From assembly GCA_963850915.1 (NCBI GenBank), contig CAWKND010000006.1:496001-560000 (forward strand): DNA of 64,000 nt, read 5' to 3'. The notes under the pieces were generated by a model. The model was not told the DNA's origin and did no database searches. It worked only from the letters and a program-made list of their open reading frames with translations. Positions within the stretch are counted from its first letter, which is position 1. Each line of letters begins with the position of its first letter. The position numbers and the translations under genes were made by a program. Shown here in pieces: positions 22,330 to 30,464 of this stretch. Source of the DNA: CAVTWH01 sp963850915. GTDB lineage: Bacteria; Actinomycetota; Actinomycetes; Mycobacteriales; Micromonosporaceae.

Positions 22330-23216
22330 TGGAGCCGGTGTTCACCTGGAACCTGCTGGACGACCTGCGCGACATGTGGTCGCTGCAATTCATGGTCAGC
22401 GCCTTCCGCGCCGGTACGCTCGTCGCCATCCTGGCCGCTCTGGTCGGCTGGTACATGGTGCTGCGCCGGCAGAGCTTCGCCGGGCACGCGCTCGCCCTGG
22501 TCGGCTTCCCGGGCGCCGCCGGCGCGGTACTCATCGGGATCGGCGCGGGTACCGGCTACCTGGTGTTCTGCGTACTCGCCGCGCTGGTCATCGCGGTCCT
22601 GCCGCAGCGCGGCGGGCGCGGGTACTCCGAGGAGTCCGCGGTCATCGGCACGGTACAGGCGTTCGCGCTCGCCCTCGGACTGCTGTTCCTCTCCCTGTAC
22701 CAGGGCTTCCTCTCGGGTACCGGCGCGCTGCTGTTCGGCAGCTTCCTCGGCATCACGCCGTCCCAGGTCGCCCTGCTGGCCGTGGTCACCGTTGTCGTCC
22801 TGGCGGTACTGGCGGTCATCGGCCGGCCGCTGCTGTTCAGCTCGATCGACGCGGACACCGCTCGGGCGCAGGGGCTGCCCACCCGGGCGCTGGGCGTGGT
22901 GTTCCTGCTGCTGCTCGGCGCCACCACGGCGGAGGTCAGCCAGATCACCGGGGCGCTGCTGGTCTTCGCGCTGCTGGTACTGCCACCGGCCACCGCCCAG
23001 CTGCTCACCGCCCGGCCGCTGCTCTCCCTCGCGCTCTCCGTCGTGTTCGGGCTGGTCACCGTCTGGACAGCGCTGTTCGTCGGGTACTACTCGGTGTACC
23101 CGATCGGCTTCTGGCTGACCAGCATCGCCTTCGGCGGGTACGTCCTCGCGGCGGCCGGCCGTTTCCTCTGGGACCGCCGGCCGGCCCGTACCCCCGTACT
23201 GGTGGCCGCGCGATGA
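22329..23216 (+). CDS. znuB: Metal ABC transporter permease, first copy
   Basis: A 295-residue ABC-3 family permease with about eight or nine hydrophobic helices. It has the family blocks RRQSFAGHALALVGFPGAAGAVLIG and LGATTAEVSQITGALLVFALLVLPPATAQLL. It forms the membrane channel for zinc, alone or paired with the next permease. The start overlaps the probable znuC stop and the stop overlaps the next start (ATGA), so translation is coupled through the operon. Confidence 0.9.
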   Translation: MEPVFTWNLLDDLRDMWSLQFMVSAFRAGTLVAILAALVGWYMVLRRQSFAGHALALVGFPGAAGAVLIGIGAGTGYLVFCVLAALVIAVLPQRGGRGYSEESAVIGTVQAFALALGLLFLSLYQGFLSGTGALLFGSFLGITPSQVALLAVVTVVVLAVLAVIGRPLLFSSIDADTARAQGLPTRALGVVFLLLLGATTAEVSQITGALLVFALLVLPPATAQLLTARPLLSLALSVVFGLVTVWTALFVGYYSVYPIGFWLTSIAFGGYVLAAAGRFLWDRRPARTPVLVAAR

Positions 23217-24079
23217 CTCTGGCCCTGCGCAGCCCGGTGGACATGCTCAGCCACCCGTTCCTGCAGCACGCCTTCCTCGCCGGTACCGCGGTCGCCCTCG
23301 CCTGTGGTCTGGTCGGCTACTTCCTGGTGCTGCGCGCCCAGGTCTTCACCGCGGACGCGCTCTCGCACGTCGCCTTCACCGGCGCGCTGGCCGCGCTCGC
23401 CGCCGGGCTGGATCCGCGGTTGGGCGTCTTCGCGCTGACCGTGGTCGTCGCGCTCGGGATGGGGGCGCTGGGCCGGCGCGGGCGCCCGGACGACGTGGTC
23501 ATCGGCGGCGTCTTCGCCTGGCTGCTCGGGCTCGGTGTGTTCTTCCTCAGCCTGTACACCAACCGGCGCAGCGGCTCCGGCAACGGCGCGGCCAGCGTGG
23601 CCGTACTGTTCGGCTCGATCTTCGGGCTCTCCGCCGGCCGGGCACTGGTCACCGCGGTGATCGGTCTGGTCATCTGCGTACTGCTGCTGGTCATCGCCCG
23701 GCCGTTGCTCTTCGCCAGCCTGGACGAGAACGTGGCGGCGGCCCGGGGGGTACCGGTGCGGCTGCTCGGTTTCGGCTTCCTGGCCCTGGTCGGGGGGACC
23801 GCCGCCGAGTCCAGTCAGGTGGTCGGCGCGCTGCTGATCCTCGGTCTGCTGGCCGCCCCGGCGGGTGCGGCGAGCCGGCTGACCACCCGACCGTGGCGCG
23901 CACTGGCCCTGTCGACCGGGATCGCGGTGGCGAGTGTCTGGCTCGGCCTCACGATCAGCTACGTGGCCGACCGCATCCCGCCGAGCTTCGCCATCCTCGC
24001 CGTGGCCACCCTCGCCTACCTGCTCGCCCTGCTGGCGACCGCGCCCCGGCTCCGTCTCGCCCCGGCCCTGCCGGACTGA
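23213..24079 (+). CDS. Metal ABC transporter permease, second copy
   Basis: A 288-residue ABC-3 permease. Motifs FTADALSHVAFTGALAALAAG and ESSQVVGALLILGLLAAPAGAASRL parallel those of the previous gene, but overall the two are clearly diverged. Two permeases suggest a heterodimeric channel, or two partners for one ATPase. ATGA overlap with the first permease. It ends 10 bp from the convergent thioesterase gene. Confidence 0.9.
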   Translation: MTLALRSPVDMLSHPFLQHAFLAGTAVALACGLVGYFLVLRAQVFTADALSHVAFTGALAALAAGLDPRLGVFALTVVVALGMGALGRRGRPDDVVIGGVFAWLLGLGVFFLSLYTNRRSGSGNGAASVAVLFGSIFGLSAGRALVTAVIGLVICVLLLVIARPLLFASLDENVAAARGVPVRLLGFGFLALVGGTAAESSQVVGALLILGLLAAPAGAASRLTTRPWRALALSTGIAVASVWLGLTISYVADRIPPSFAILAVATLAYLLALLATAPRLRLAPALPD

Positions 24080-24088
24080 CGGCGCCGG

Positions 24089-24523
24089 TCAGGCCAGCGC
24101 CGCGAGAGCCGTCCGGATGACGTCGGGGACGGGAACCGGACGGCGGGTGACCCGGTCGACGTAGACGTGGGTGAAGTGGCCGACGCCGGCCGGCGCCGGG
24201 TCGTCGTTGCGGAACAACCCGACCTGGTACCGGACGCTGCTGCTGCCCAGCCGCTCCAGCCGCAGCCCGGCCAGTACCAGGTCGGGGAAGCTCAGCGGAG
24301 CGAGGAACTGGCAGTCGGTCGCCACCACCAGCCCGATCGCCGGGAGTTCCCGGATGTCCACGCCGGTCGCCTCGATCAGCCAACCGTTGACGGCGGTGTC
24401 GAAGAATGAGTAGTACATGACATTGTTGACGTGACCGTAGTGATCGTTGTCGGACCAGCGGGTCGGGATCGGCCAGAGCACCGGAAAGGCCGTCCGGTCC
24501 GGTCCCGGTTCCACCCCTGTCAC
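24089..24523 (-). CDS. Acyl-CoA thioesterase (hot-dog fold, 4-HBT type)
   Basis: About 144 residues, the normal length for a single hot-dog domain. The active-site motif WSDNDHYGHVNNVMYYSFFDTAV contains the Asp and the following G-H-V-N-N of 4-hydroxybenzoyl-CoA thioesterase-like enzymes. The C-terminus TRRPVPVPDVIRTAL matches the family end. It should hydrolyse an acyl-CoA in the cytoplasm. GTG starts at 24523 or 24514 are possible; neither has a clear ribosome site. Confidence 0.88.
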   Translation of the reverse strand: MTGVEPGPDRTAFPVLWPIPTRWSDNDHYGHVNNVMYYSFFDTAVNGWLIEATGVDIRELPAIGLVVATDCQFLAPLSFPDLVLAGLRLERLGSSSVRYQVGLFRNDDPAPAGVGHFTHVYVDRVTRRPVPVPDVIRTALAALA

Positions 24524-24580
24524 TACCCACCGCCCCACAGCCCGGCGCCGGGTCTGGCGCCGGCGCTTCTGTAAGGGAGT

Positions 24581-25705
24581 ATGCCGGTGAAGATGCGTGC
24601 CGCCGTGTTGACCCGGGCTGGAGCAGACCGGCCGTACGCGCACTCCCGGCCGCTGACCGTGGCCGAGGTGGAGCTGGACCCGCCCGGTACCGGCGAGCTG
24701 CTGGTACGGGTGGCCGCCGCCGGGGTCTGCCACTCCGACCTGTCGGTGGTCGACGGCAACCGGATCCGCCCGCTGCCGATGGCGCTCGGGCACGAGGCCG
24801 CCGGCGAGGTACTCGAGGTCGGCGAAGGTGTCACCGATGTACAGGTGGGCGACCACGTGGTGCTGGTGTTCGTACCGGCCTGCGGCGCGTGCGCGTTCTG
24901 CCTGGCCGGTAGCCCGGTGCTGTGCACCGCGGGCGCGGCGGCCAACGGCGCCGGTACCCTGCTGTCCGGCGCCCGCCGGCTGCACCATGGGGGCGGCGAC
25001 CTGCACCACCATCTCGGGGTGTCGGCGTTCGCCGAGTACGCCGTGGTCGCCCGCTCGTCCGCCGTGGTGATCCCGCCCGACGTGCCGTGGCCGGTGGCTG
25101 CCCTGTTCGGCTGCGCGCTGCTGACCGGGGTCGGAGCGGTACGCAACTCGGGCAGCGTCCAGCCGGGCGAGTCCGTCGCCGTGTACGGGCTCGGCGGTGT
25201 CGGGCTGGCCGCAGTCCTCGGCGCCGTACTCGTCGGAGCCGACCCGATCGTGGCGGTGGACCCGGTACCGGCGAAGCGGGAACTCGCGCTGGCGCTCGGG
25301 GCGACGCACGCACTCCACCCGGACGACAGTGCCGAACTGGCGGCGATCACCGGTGGTGGCGCCCGGGTGGCGGTGGAGGCCGTGGGCAGCGTGGCGGTAC
25401 TCGCGGCGGCGTTCGCCGGTACCGGCCGGGGCGGGCGTACCGTCGCCGTCGGCCTGCCGCACCCGAGTGCCGAGCTGCGCATCCCGGCACTCCCGTTGAT
25501 CGCCGAGGGCAAGGCGCTGATCGGCTCGTACATGGGCGGCGCGGTACCGCAGCGGGACATCCCGGCGCTGATCGAGCTGTGGCGCGCCGGCCGGCTCCCG
25601 GTCGAGCGGCTGCACACCGGCACGCTGCCACTGGACGAGGTCAACGAGGCCTTCGACGCGCTCGCCGGCGCCCAGGTGATCCGCCAGCTGATCGTCCCCC
25701 GCTGA
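24581..25705 (+). CDS. Zinc-dependent alcohol dehydrogenase (MDR superfamily)
   Basis: A 374-residue medium-chain dehydrogenase. Catalytic zinc ligands lie in GVCHSD and GHEAAGE, the structural zinc site is CGACAFCLAGSPVLC, and the NAD-binding Rossmann motif is YGLGGVGLAAVLG followed by VDP. It oxidises an alcohol or reduces an aldehyde. The length and four-cysteine lobe resemble class I/III-type enzymes, but the substrate is open. Ribosome-like TAAGGGAG precedes the start; in-frame GTG (24587) or ATG (24593) could be used instead. Confidence 0.92.
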   Translation: MPVKMRAAVLTRAGADRPYAHSRPLTVAEVELDPPGTGELLVRVAAAGVCHSDLSVVDGNRIRPLPMALGHEAAGEVLEVGEGVTDVQVGDHVVLVFVPACGACAFCLAGSPVLCTAGAAANGAGTLLSGARRLHHGGGDLHHHLGVSAFAEYAVVARSSAVVIPPDVPWPVAALFGCALLTGVGAVRNSGSVQPGESVAVYGLGGVGLAAVLGAVLVGADPIVAVDPVPAKRELALALGATHALHPDDSAELAAITGGGARVAVEAVGSVAVLAAAFAGTGRGGRTVAVGLPHPSAELRIPALPLIAEGKALIGSYMGGAVPQRDIPALIELWRAGRLPVERLHTGTLPLDEVNEAFDALAGAQVIRQLIVPR

Positions 25706-25718
25706 GCGCGCCGCGACA

Positions 25719-26747
25719 CTACGACAGGTCGCGCGCCCACTCGGCCCAGGCGGCCAGCCAGCGTTGATCGGCGGCCGCCCGAGACTGGGCCTCTGTCTGG
25801 TCCGGGCCGGCTGGCGCGGTGTTCTGTTGGCGCTGCCACGCCTGCTGGGCTGGGCGGCTGGGTACCCGGTCGCTGATTTCGGTGCCGTACAGCAGCGTCT
25901 CGGCGATGGCCCGGTCCCGCAGCCGTGCGTCGTCACGGAACCAGGCAGCGCCACTGTGCAGGCTGGTGAGTTGATTGACGATGCTGCGCACGCCCTGTCG
26001 TGCCGCAGGCTCGGGCGCTCCGGTCAGCTCCATCTGCCGCGCCACGGTGGCCTGCCAGAGCGCCGACCAGTAGCGCGGCAGTTCGGGCTCCGGGCCGCCG
26101 TCGGCCAGCCACTCGGCCTGGTGTGCGGTGAGGCGTAGGGCTGCGTCGGCCAGGGCTCGGTGCGGTTCGCTTCCGAGGCCCGCCGGTACCGGCTCGGGCT
26201 TCGGGCGGTGCGCCGGGCGCGGCGGGGTGGCCAAGCGGTCCAGCATGGGTACCAGGTCGGTGACGGTCTCCACCGCGATCGCGTCGGGGTACCAACTCCA
26301 CGCCGCCACAGTGATCTCGATGGCGTCAAACTCGCAGCGGGCTGCCCAGTAGAGCCCGGCACGCACAATCCGCCCCGGTACCGGCCGGCCGTCCACGAGT
26401 ACCGTCGCCTCGCCGTCGCTCCACTCAGCCGCCGACAGTCGATCACCGCGCCGCCGCATGGTGTGCTCCACCACGCTGCGCAGGGGACCTGAGCTCCCCG
26501 GCGTACCGGTCCACCGGGACGTGTCCACGCTCGCCCAAGGGTCGGTGGGCTGCCCGCCCTCGTACACGATCCGCACGTTCGTCACCGTGTCGTCGGCGAG
26601 CTCGAGACCGCCGAAGCGCTCGTCAGCGGGGCTGGTATTCGGCGGCAGCCCGACAATGGGAATCCCGCTGGCCTCGAGCTCCCGCCGTATCCGCGCGGTC
26701 TGGGCGGCGTACCTGTTGCCCGCGCGAGCCGTCCGGTCGAATTCCAC
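25719..26747 (-). CDS. Unrecognised soluble protein
   Basis: A 342-residue hydrophilic protein starting at GTG after AGGAGGGG. No membrane segment or signal peptide. A first region (1-165) has beta-type pattern with DTVTNVRIVYEGG and VLVDGRPVPGRIVRAGLYWAARCEF; the second half is helical and Trp/Gln-rich (LPRYWSALWQATVARQMEL, QRWLAAWAEWARDLS). I do not recognise the family. It is convergent with the dehydrogenase gene, with only 13 bp between them. Confidence 0.7.
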   Translation of the reverse strand: MEFDRTARAGNRYAAQTARIRRELEASGIPIVGLPPNTSPADERFGGLELADDTVTNVRIVYEGGQPTDPWASVDTSRWTGTPGSSGPLRSVVEHTMRRRGDRLSAAEWSDGEATVLVDGRPVPGRIVRAGLYWAARCEFDAIEITVAAWSWYPDAIAVETVTDLVPMLDRLATPPRPAHRPKPEPVPAGLGSEPHRALADAALRLTAHQAEWLADGGPEPELPRYWSALWQATVARQMELTGAPEPAARQGVRSIVNQLTSLHSGAAWFRDDARLRDRAIAETLLYGTEISDRVPSRPAQQAWQRQQNTAPAGPDQTEAQSRAAADQRWLAAWAEWARDLS

Positions 26748-26908
26748 GCCGGCACCCCTCCTGGTATTGAGTGCAGTCTGTCACCGTCCGCCCCCGGTCG
26801 GTAGCCACATACCGAATCATCCATTGACCGTGACTGATGTCTGCCCTACTTTTGAGGGTGCGGTGGATGCCCCGTCCAGGCGTCCCGCTCGACTCTCCGG
26901 AGGAACTC

Positions 26909-27400
26909 ATGTCCCGCAAGCTGCGTTCTTGGTGTATAGCGCTGGCCGCGGCCGGTGCCATCGTCGCGGCACCCCTCCCGGCGTTCGCCGACGGCATCGT
27001 CGACCCGGCCCCGATCGGGCCGAACCAGGCCTTTGTCGGTGTCGTCAACGACAAGACCGCCAACGCCACCATCAAGGTGGCGTGCTTCGGTCCGGTGTAC
27101 CCCGGCGAGACCGGCCACCCGCTGGCCGGCCAGACCGTCAAGGTGCTCCCGGTGACCGGCCCGACCACGGGGTTCACCGGATTCACCGGTAGCGCCGCCA
27201 ACTCGGTACTGGTCAGCTTCGGCATCTCGTCGAGCGCTGCCAGCCCGGTGATCCTGCACACCTGGGCGGTCAGCGCGGCTATCCCGACCTCGCTGCTACT
27301 GCCCTGCTACGGCACCGGCACGGTGACCTTCGCGCCGTACCCCACCAGCGCGACTGCCCGCTCCGCGACGGTCGGCGTCACCTACGTCGGCCAGCCGTAG
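26909..27400 (+). CDS. Small secreted protein of unknown function
   Basis: A 163-residue protein. The ATG at 26909 follows CCGGAGGA and begins a classical signal peptide (MSRKLRSW, hydrophobic AAAGAIVAAP, cleavage after AFA). The mature domain is beta-rich, with two cysteines (VACFGPVYPG and LLPCYGTG) that could form one disulfide. It resembles small secreted actinomycete proteins with a single immunoglobulin-like fold. I cannot assign a role. Upstream in-frame sequence lacks coding character. Confidence 0.82.
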   Translation: MSRKLRSWCIALAAAGAIVAAPLPAFADGIVDPAPIGPNQAFVGVVNDKTANATIKVACFGPVYPGETGHPLAGQTVKVLPVTGPTTGFTGFTGSAANSVLVSFGISSSAASPVILHTWAVSAAIPTSLLLPCYGTGTVTFAPYPTSATARSATVGVTYVGQP

Positions 27401-27519
27401 CCGCAGACCTCCGCCTAACGGCCACCCGCCGGGCGCCGACCGGATCGTCGGCGCCCGGTTCGCCGTAGTAGCGTCCCCGGTCACGGCCACCACCCGGTGA
27501 CCGTGATCGGGGGGTCGGC

Positions 27520-28716
27520 GTGCGGGTACTCGGGATCGTGGTGGCCGTACTGGTCGTCGTCGGGCTGCTGTTCCTCGTCCACTGGTACCTGTGGCGGCGG
27601 CTGGCCCGGGACACCACCGGCTCGCGGCCGGTACGCGTCGGGGCCGCTGTGGTACTTGCACTGCTCGCGCTCTCGGTACCGGTCGCGCTGGCCACCTCAC
27701 CCCGCTACCCGGCGCTGTCCCTGATCGGGTACCTGTGGCTGGCCGTACTCTTCTACCTGCTGCTCGCCCTGGTCGTCACCGAGCTACTAAAGCCCTTGGC
27801 CCGCAAAGCTTTCCGCCACCAAGCAGCCCGCCACCAGCCCGCACCGGCCGCCGACGAAGGGAGTCAGCCGGAGGCCACAAAGGAAGAGCCGGAGGATCCG
27901 GGGCGGCGGCTGCTGGTGGCGCGGGCGGCGGCGATCGTGGCCGGGCTCGCGGTGGCCGGTACCGTCGGGTCGGGGGTACACAGTGCGCTCGGCGCGCCGC
28001 GCATCCGGCGGGTACGCATCACGCTCGCCAAGCTGCCGCGCTCGCGCGAGGGGTACCGGATAGCCCTGGTCTCCGACATCCACCTCGGGCCACTCTCCGG
28101 GCGCTCGCGTACCGAACGCATCGTGGATCTGATCAACGGCCTGGACGTCGACGCGGTGGCCATCTGCGGCGACCTGGTCGACGGCAGCGTCGCGCAGCTG
28201 GGCCGGGCCGCGGAGCCGCTGTCCCGGCTGCGATCCCGGCAGGGCAGCTACTTCGTCACCGGCAACCACGAGTACTTCTCCGGCTACCTGCCCTGGGTCG
28301 AGGAGGTCGCCTCGCTGGGCGTACGCCCACTGCGCAACGAGCGCGTCGACCTGTCCGGGCTGCTGCTCGCCGGGGTCAACGACGCGACCGGCAAGGCACA
28401 CGGCGACCCGGCCGACTACGGCAAGGCGCTGGACGGGCGGGACACCAGCGTGCCCGTGGTGCTGCTGGCGCACCAGCCGGTACAGATCCACGAGGCCGCG
28501 AAGCACGGTGTCGACCTGCAGCTGTCCGGGCACACGCACGGCGGGCAGATGGTGCCGTTCAACGCGGTGGTCCGCGCGGTACAGCCGGTGGTGTCCGGGT
28601 ACGCGCGGATCGACGGTACCCAGCTGTTCGTCACCAACGGCGCCGGCTTCTGGGGGCCACCGGTACGGGTCGGCGCGCCACCCGACATCACCCTGGTTGA
28701 ACTGCACGCGCCGTAG
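27520..28716 (+). CDS. Membrane metallophosphoesterase
   Basis: A 398-residue protein. Three hydrophobic helices in the first 90 residues and one near 135-155 precede a calcineurin-like phosphoesterase domain. Metal ligands are visible in order: SDIHLG (D-x-H), GDLVDG (GD-x-x-D), GNHEYF (GNHE), a His in LLAHQP and SGHTHGGQ (GH-x-H). This is the YaeI/LpxH-like membrane MPE pattern, acting on phosphodiester substrates, possibly lipids or UDP-linked precursors. Starts with GTG after GGGGGT. Its stop codon TAG forms part of the -10 box of the next gene. Confidence 0.9.
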   Translation: MRVLGIVVAVLVVVGLLFLVHWYLWRRLARDTTGSRPVRVGAAVVLALLALSVPVALATSPRYPALSLIGYLWLAVLFYLLLALVVTELLKPLARKAFRHQAARHQPAPAADEGSQPEATKEEPEDPGRRLLVARAAAIVAGLAVAGTVGSGVHSALGAPRIRRVRITLAKLPRSREGYRIALVSDIHLGPLSGRSRTERIVDLINGLDVDAVAICGDLVDGSVAQLGRAAEPLSRLRSRQGSYFVTGNHEYFSGYLPWVEEVASLGVRPLRNERVDLSGLLLAGVNDATGKAHGDPADYGKALDGRDTSVPVVLLAHQPVQIHEAAKHGVDLQLSGHTHGGQMVPFNAVVRAVQPVVSGYARIDGTQLFVTNGAGFWGPPVRVGAPPDITLVELHAP

Positions 28717-28725
28717 GCTGGCCCG
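28714..28725 (+). promoter_or_regulatory. Leaderless -10 box of the class IV aminotransferase
   Basis: TAGGCT (28714-28719), 6 nt, then ATG at 28726. The TAG is the stop codon of the preceding gene. Confidence 0.5.
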
Positions 28726-29622
28726 ATGCTCCAACAGTACGATCCGCGCAACGCCGACCTGCGTTACTGGGTCAACGGCGTACTGCGCCACCGCGACGAG
28801 CCGGGCATCTCGCCGTTCGACTCGGTGGTGCAGGGCGGCGACGCCGTGTGGGAGGGGCTGCGCCTGTACGCCGGCCGCATCTACGGCCTCGACGCGCACC
28901 TGTCCCGGCTGCGCCGTTCGGCGCTCGCGCTCGGCTTCACCGCCGTCCCCGGACCGGCGGAGATCACCGCGGCCATCGTGGAAACCCTGCGCGCCAACAA
29001 TATGAGCGACGGGGTACACATCCGGCTCACCCTCACCCGGGGCGTGAAGCTGACCAGCGGAATGGACCCGCGGCTCAACCAGGCCGGCGGCACGCTGATC
29101 GTGCTGGCCGAGTTCAAGCCGCCGGTCTACGACACGGGCGGGATCACCCTGGTCACCGCCAGCGTGCGCCGCCCGGGTCCGGACGTGCTGGACCCGAAGA
29201 TCCACCACAACAACCTGCTCAACTCGATCCTCGCCAAGATCGAGGCGAACGTCGCGGGCGCCGACGACGCGCTCATGCTCGACGCGCGGGGCTTCGTCGC
29301 GGAGACCAACGCCACCAACCTGTTCGCCCAGATCGCCGGCCGGCTGTGTACGCCACGCCCGGTCGCCTGCCCGGAGGGGATCACCCGGGACACGGTACTT
29401 CTCCTTGCGGCGCAGGAGAACCGGCCGGTCGACGTGCGGGACATCTCGCTCGCCGAGCTGTACGCGGCCGAGGAGGTGTTCTGCACCGGGACGATGGGCG
29501 AGATCGTGCCGGTCGTCGCCATCGACGGTCGGCTCATCCCGGCCGGCCCGGTCACCGCGCACGTCGCCGAGGCATACCGGGAGTACGCCCGCGGCCACGG
29601 CACCGTGGTCGTCACGGCGTGA
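28726..29622 (+). CDS. Class IV PLP aminotransferase (branched-chain/D-amino acid type)
   Basis: A 298-residue fold-type IV aminotransferase. Conserved blocks: FDSVVQGGDAVWEGLRLY, the lysine block KIHHNNLLNSILAKIEA (K of LAKI is the PLP lysine), the cofactor loop FVAETNATNLFA and the phosphate-binding EEVFCTGTMGEIVPV. These match the branched-chain aminotransferase group, with D-alanine aminotransferase or aminodeoxychorismate lyase as alternatives. Its 3' end overlaps the convergent sulfotransferase-like gene by 11 bp. In some plant and animal proteins these two domains are fused, hinting at a functional link. Confidence 0.88.
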   Translation: MLQQYDPRNADLRYWVNGVLRHRDEPGISPFDSVVQGGDAVWEGLRLYAGRIYGLDAHLSRLRRSALALGFTAVPGPAEITAAIVETLRANNMSDGVHIRLTLTRGVKLTSGMDPRLNQAGGTLIVLAEFKPPVYDTGGITLVTASVRRPGPDVLDPKIHHNNLLNSILAKIEANVAGADDALMLDARGFVAETNATNLFAQIAGRLCTPRPVACPEGITRDTVLLLAAQENRPVDVRDISLAELYAAEEVFCTGTMGEIVPVVAIDGRLIPAGPVTAHVAEAYREYARGHGTVVVTA

Positions 29623-30346
29623 TGCGCCGGGCGGCCAGCTCCTCGTAGTACGGCCGGGCCTGCTCGACCAGCCCGGCCAGCTCCGCCGGTACCGGGGTCG
29701 GGTCGGCTGACGGCGCGCTGAAGCCGGTCGAGGACTCCACCCCGGCGTACCACCACGGCGCCCAGACCCCGTCGGTGTCCCGAGGCCCCGGCGACCAGGC
29801 GAGCATGGCCGGGTCGTACCCGATGCCGACCGCCGCGCACAGCCCGGCCAGTACCCCCGGCGGGTCCCGGAGCAGGTCGGCGGCGTCCACCACCGGCCCG
29901 CCGTAGCGCCGGTACAGCTCCACCTGCTGTGGGTACCCGAGGTCGGCGAGCGTCGGTGCGCCGCGTACCCGCGCGTACGAGGCGACCACCCGGGCCGGCT
30001 CGCGGATCAGGTACCCGTGCGCCAACCCGGCCAGCCAGTCCCGTCCCATCTCCGGCAGCAGGTGGTGGGCCATGTGCTTCTGGTAGTGCACGCCGATCAC
30101 GCCGGCCGTACCAGACCGCCGGCCGGCTGGCAGCGGCCCGGTCAGCTCGGCGGCCACCCGGCGCCAGTCGGTGGACTGGCTGGCCAGGATCTCGGCGCGC
30201 CCCGGGTGGTCGAGCCCGGTGGCGGCCAGGTAGCAGGCGTAGAGCGGCTCATCCACCACCAGCGTGTCCGCGCGCGAACCGAAGCTGCGCATCAGCGCGG
30301 TCGAGACGTTGCGCGGCCCCGACCACATCGCCAGGCGTACCACCAT
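29612..30346 (-). CDS. Sulfotransferase-like protein
   Basis: A 244-residue protein with the PAPS 5'-phosphate loop near the N-terminus (MWSGPRNVSTALMRSFGSR) and a later YLIREPARVVASYARV block matching the 3'-phosphate site of sulfotransferases. It belongs to the small family often annotated as branched-chain aminotransferase-linked sulfotransferase. The acceptor is unknown. The ATG is preceded by TAGCCT-N6, so the mRNA may be leaderless. Convergent and overlapping with the aminotransferase gene. Confidence 0.82.
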   Translation of the reverse strand: MVVRLAMWSGPRNVSTALMRSFGSRADTLVVDEPLYACYLAATGLDHPGRAEILASQSTDWRRVAAELTGPLPAGRRSGTAGVIGVHYQKHMAHHLLPEMGRDWLAGLAHGYLIREPARVVASYARVRGAPTLADLGYPQQVELYRRYGGPVVDAADLLRDPPGVLAGLCAAVGIGYDPAMLAWSPGPRDTDGVWAPWWYAGVESSTGFSAPSADPTPVPAELAGLVEQARPYYEELAARRITP

Positions 30347-30358
30347 TTCCGGAGGCTA
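30347..30358 (-). promoter_or_regulatory. Leaderless -10 box of the sulfotransferase-like gene
   Basis: TAGCCT (30353-30358, minus strand), 6 nt, ATG at 30346. Confidence 0.5.
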
Positions 30359-30452
30359 CGCCGTCGCGGCGCCGACGGCCCCGGCGACGCCGGTCCGGCA
30401 ACGACCGGCCGGACGCGGCCGGTCAAAGTCGGTGGGAACGTGGCGCAGGCAC

Positions 30453-30464
30453 TAGCCTGGGGCA
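30453..30464 (+). promoter_or_regulatory. Leaderless -10 box of NAD kinase
   Basis: TAGCCT (30453-30458), 6 nt, GTG at 30465. The same hexamer as for the divergent sulfotransferase gene 95 bp away. Confidence 0.5.

Noticed and set aside
21401..24079. One continuous 892-codon frame covering znuC and the second permease
   Set aside because: The middle third is nonsense while an intact permease is read in another frame. A TGATG overlap at 22327-22331 shows where znuC should end. Best explained by one missing base in znuC.
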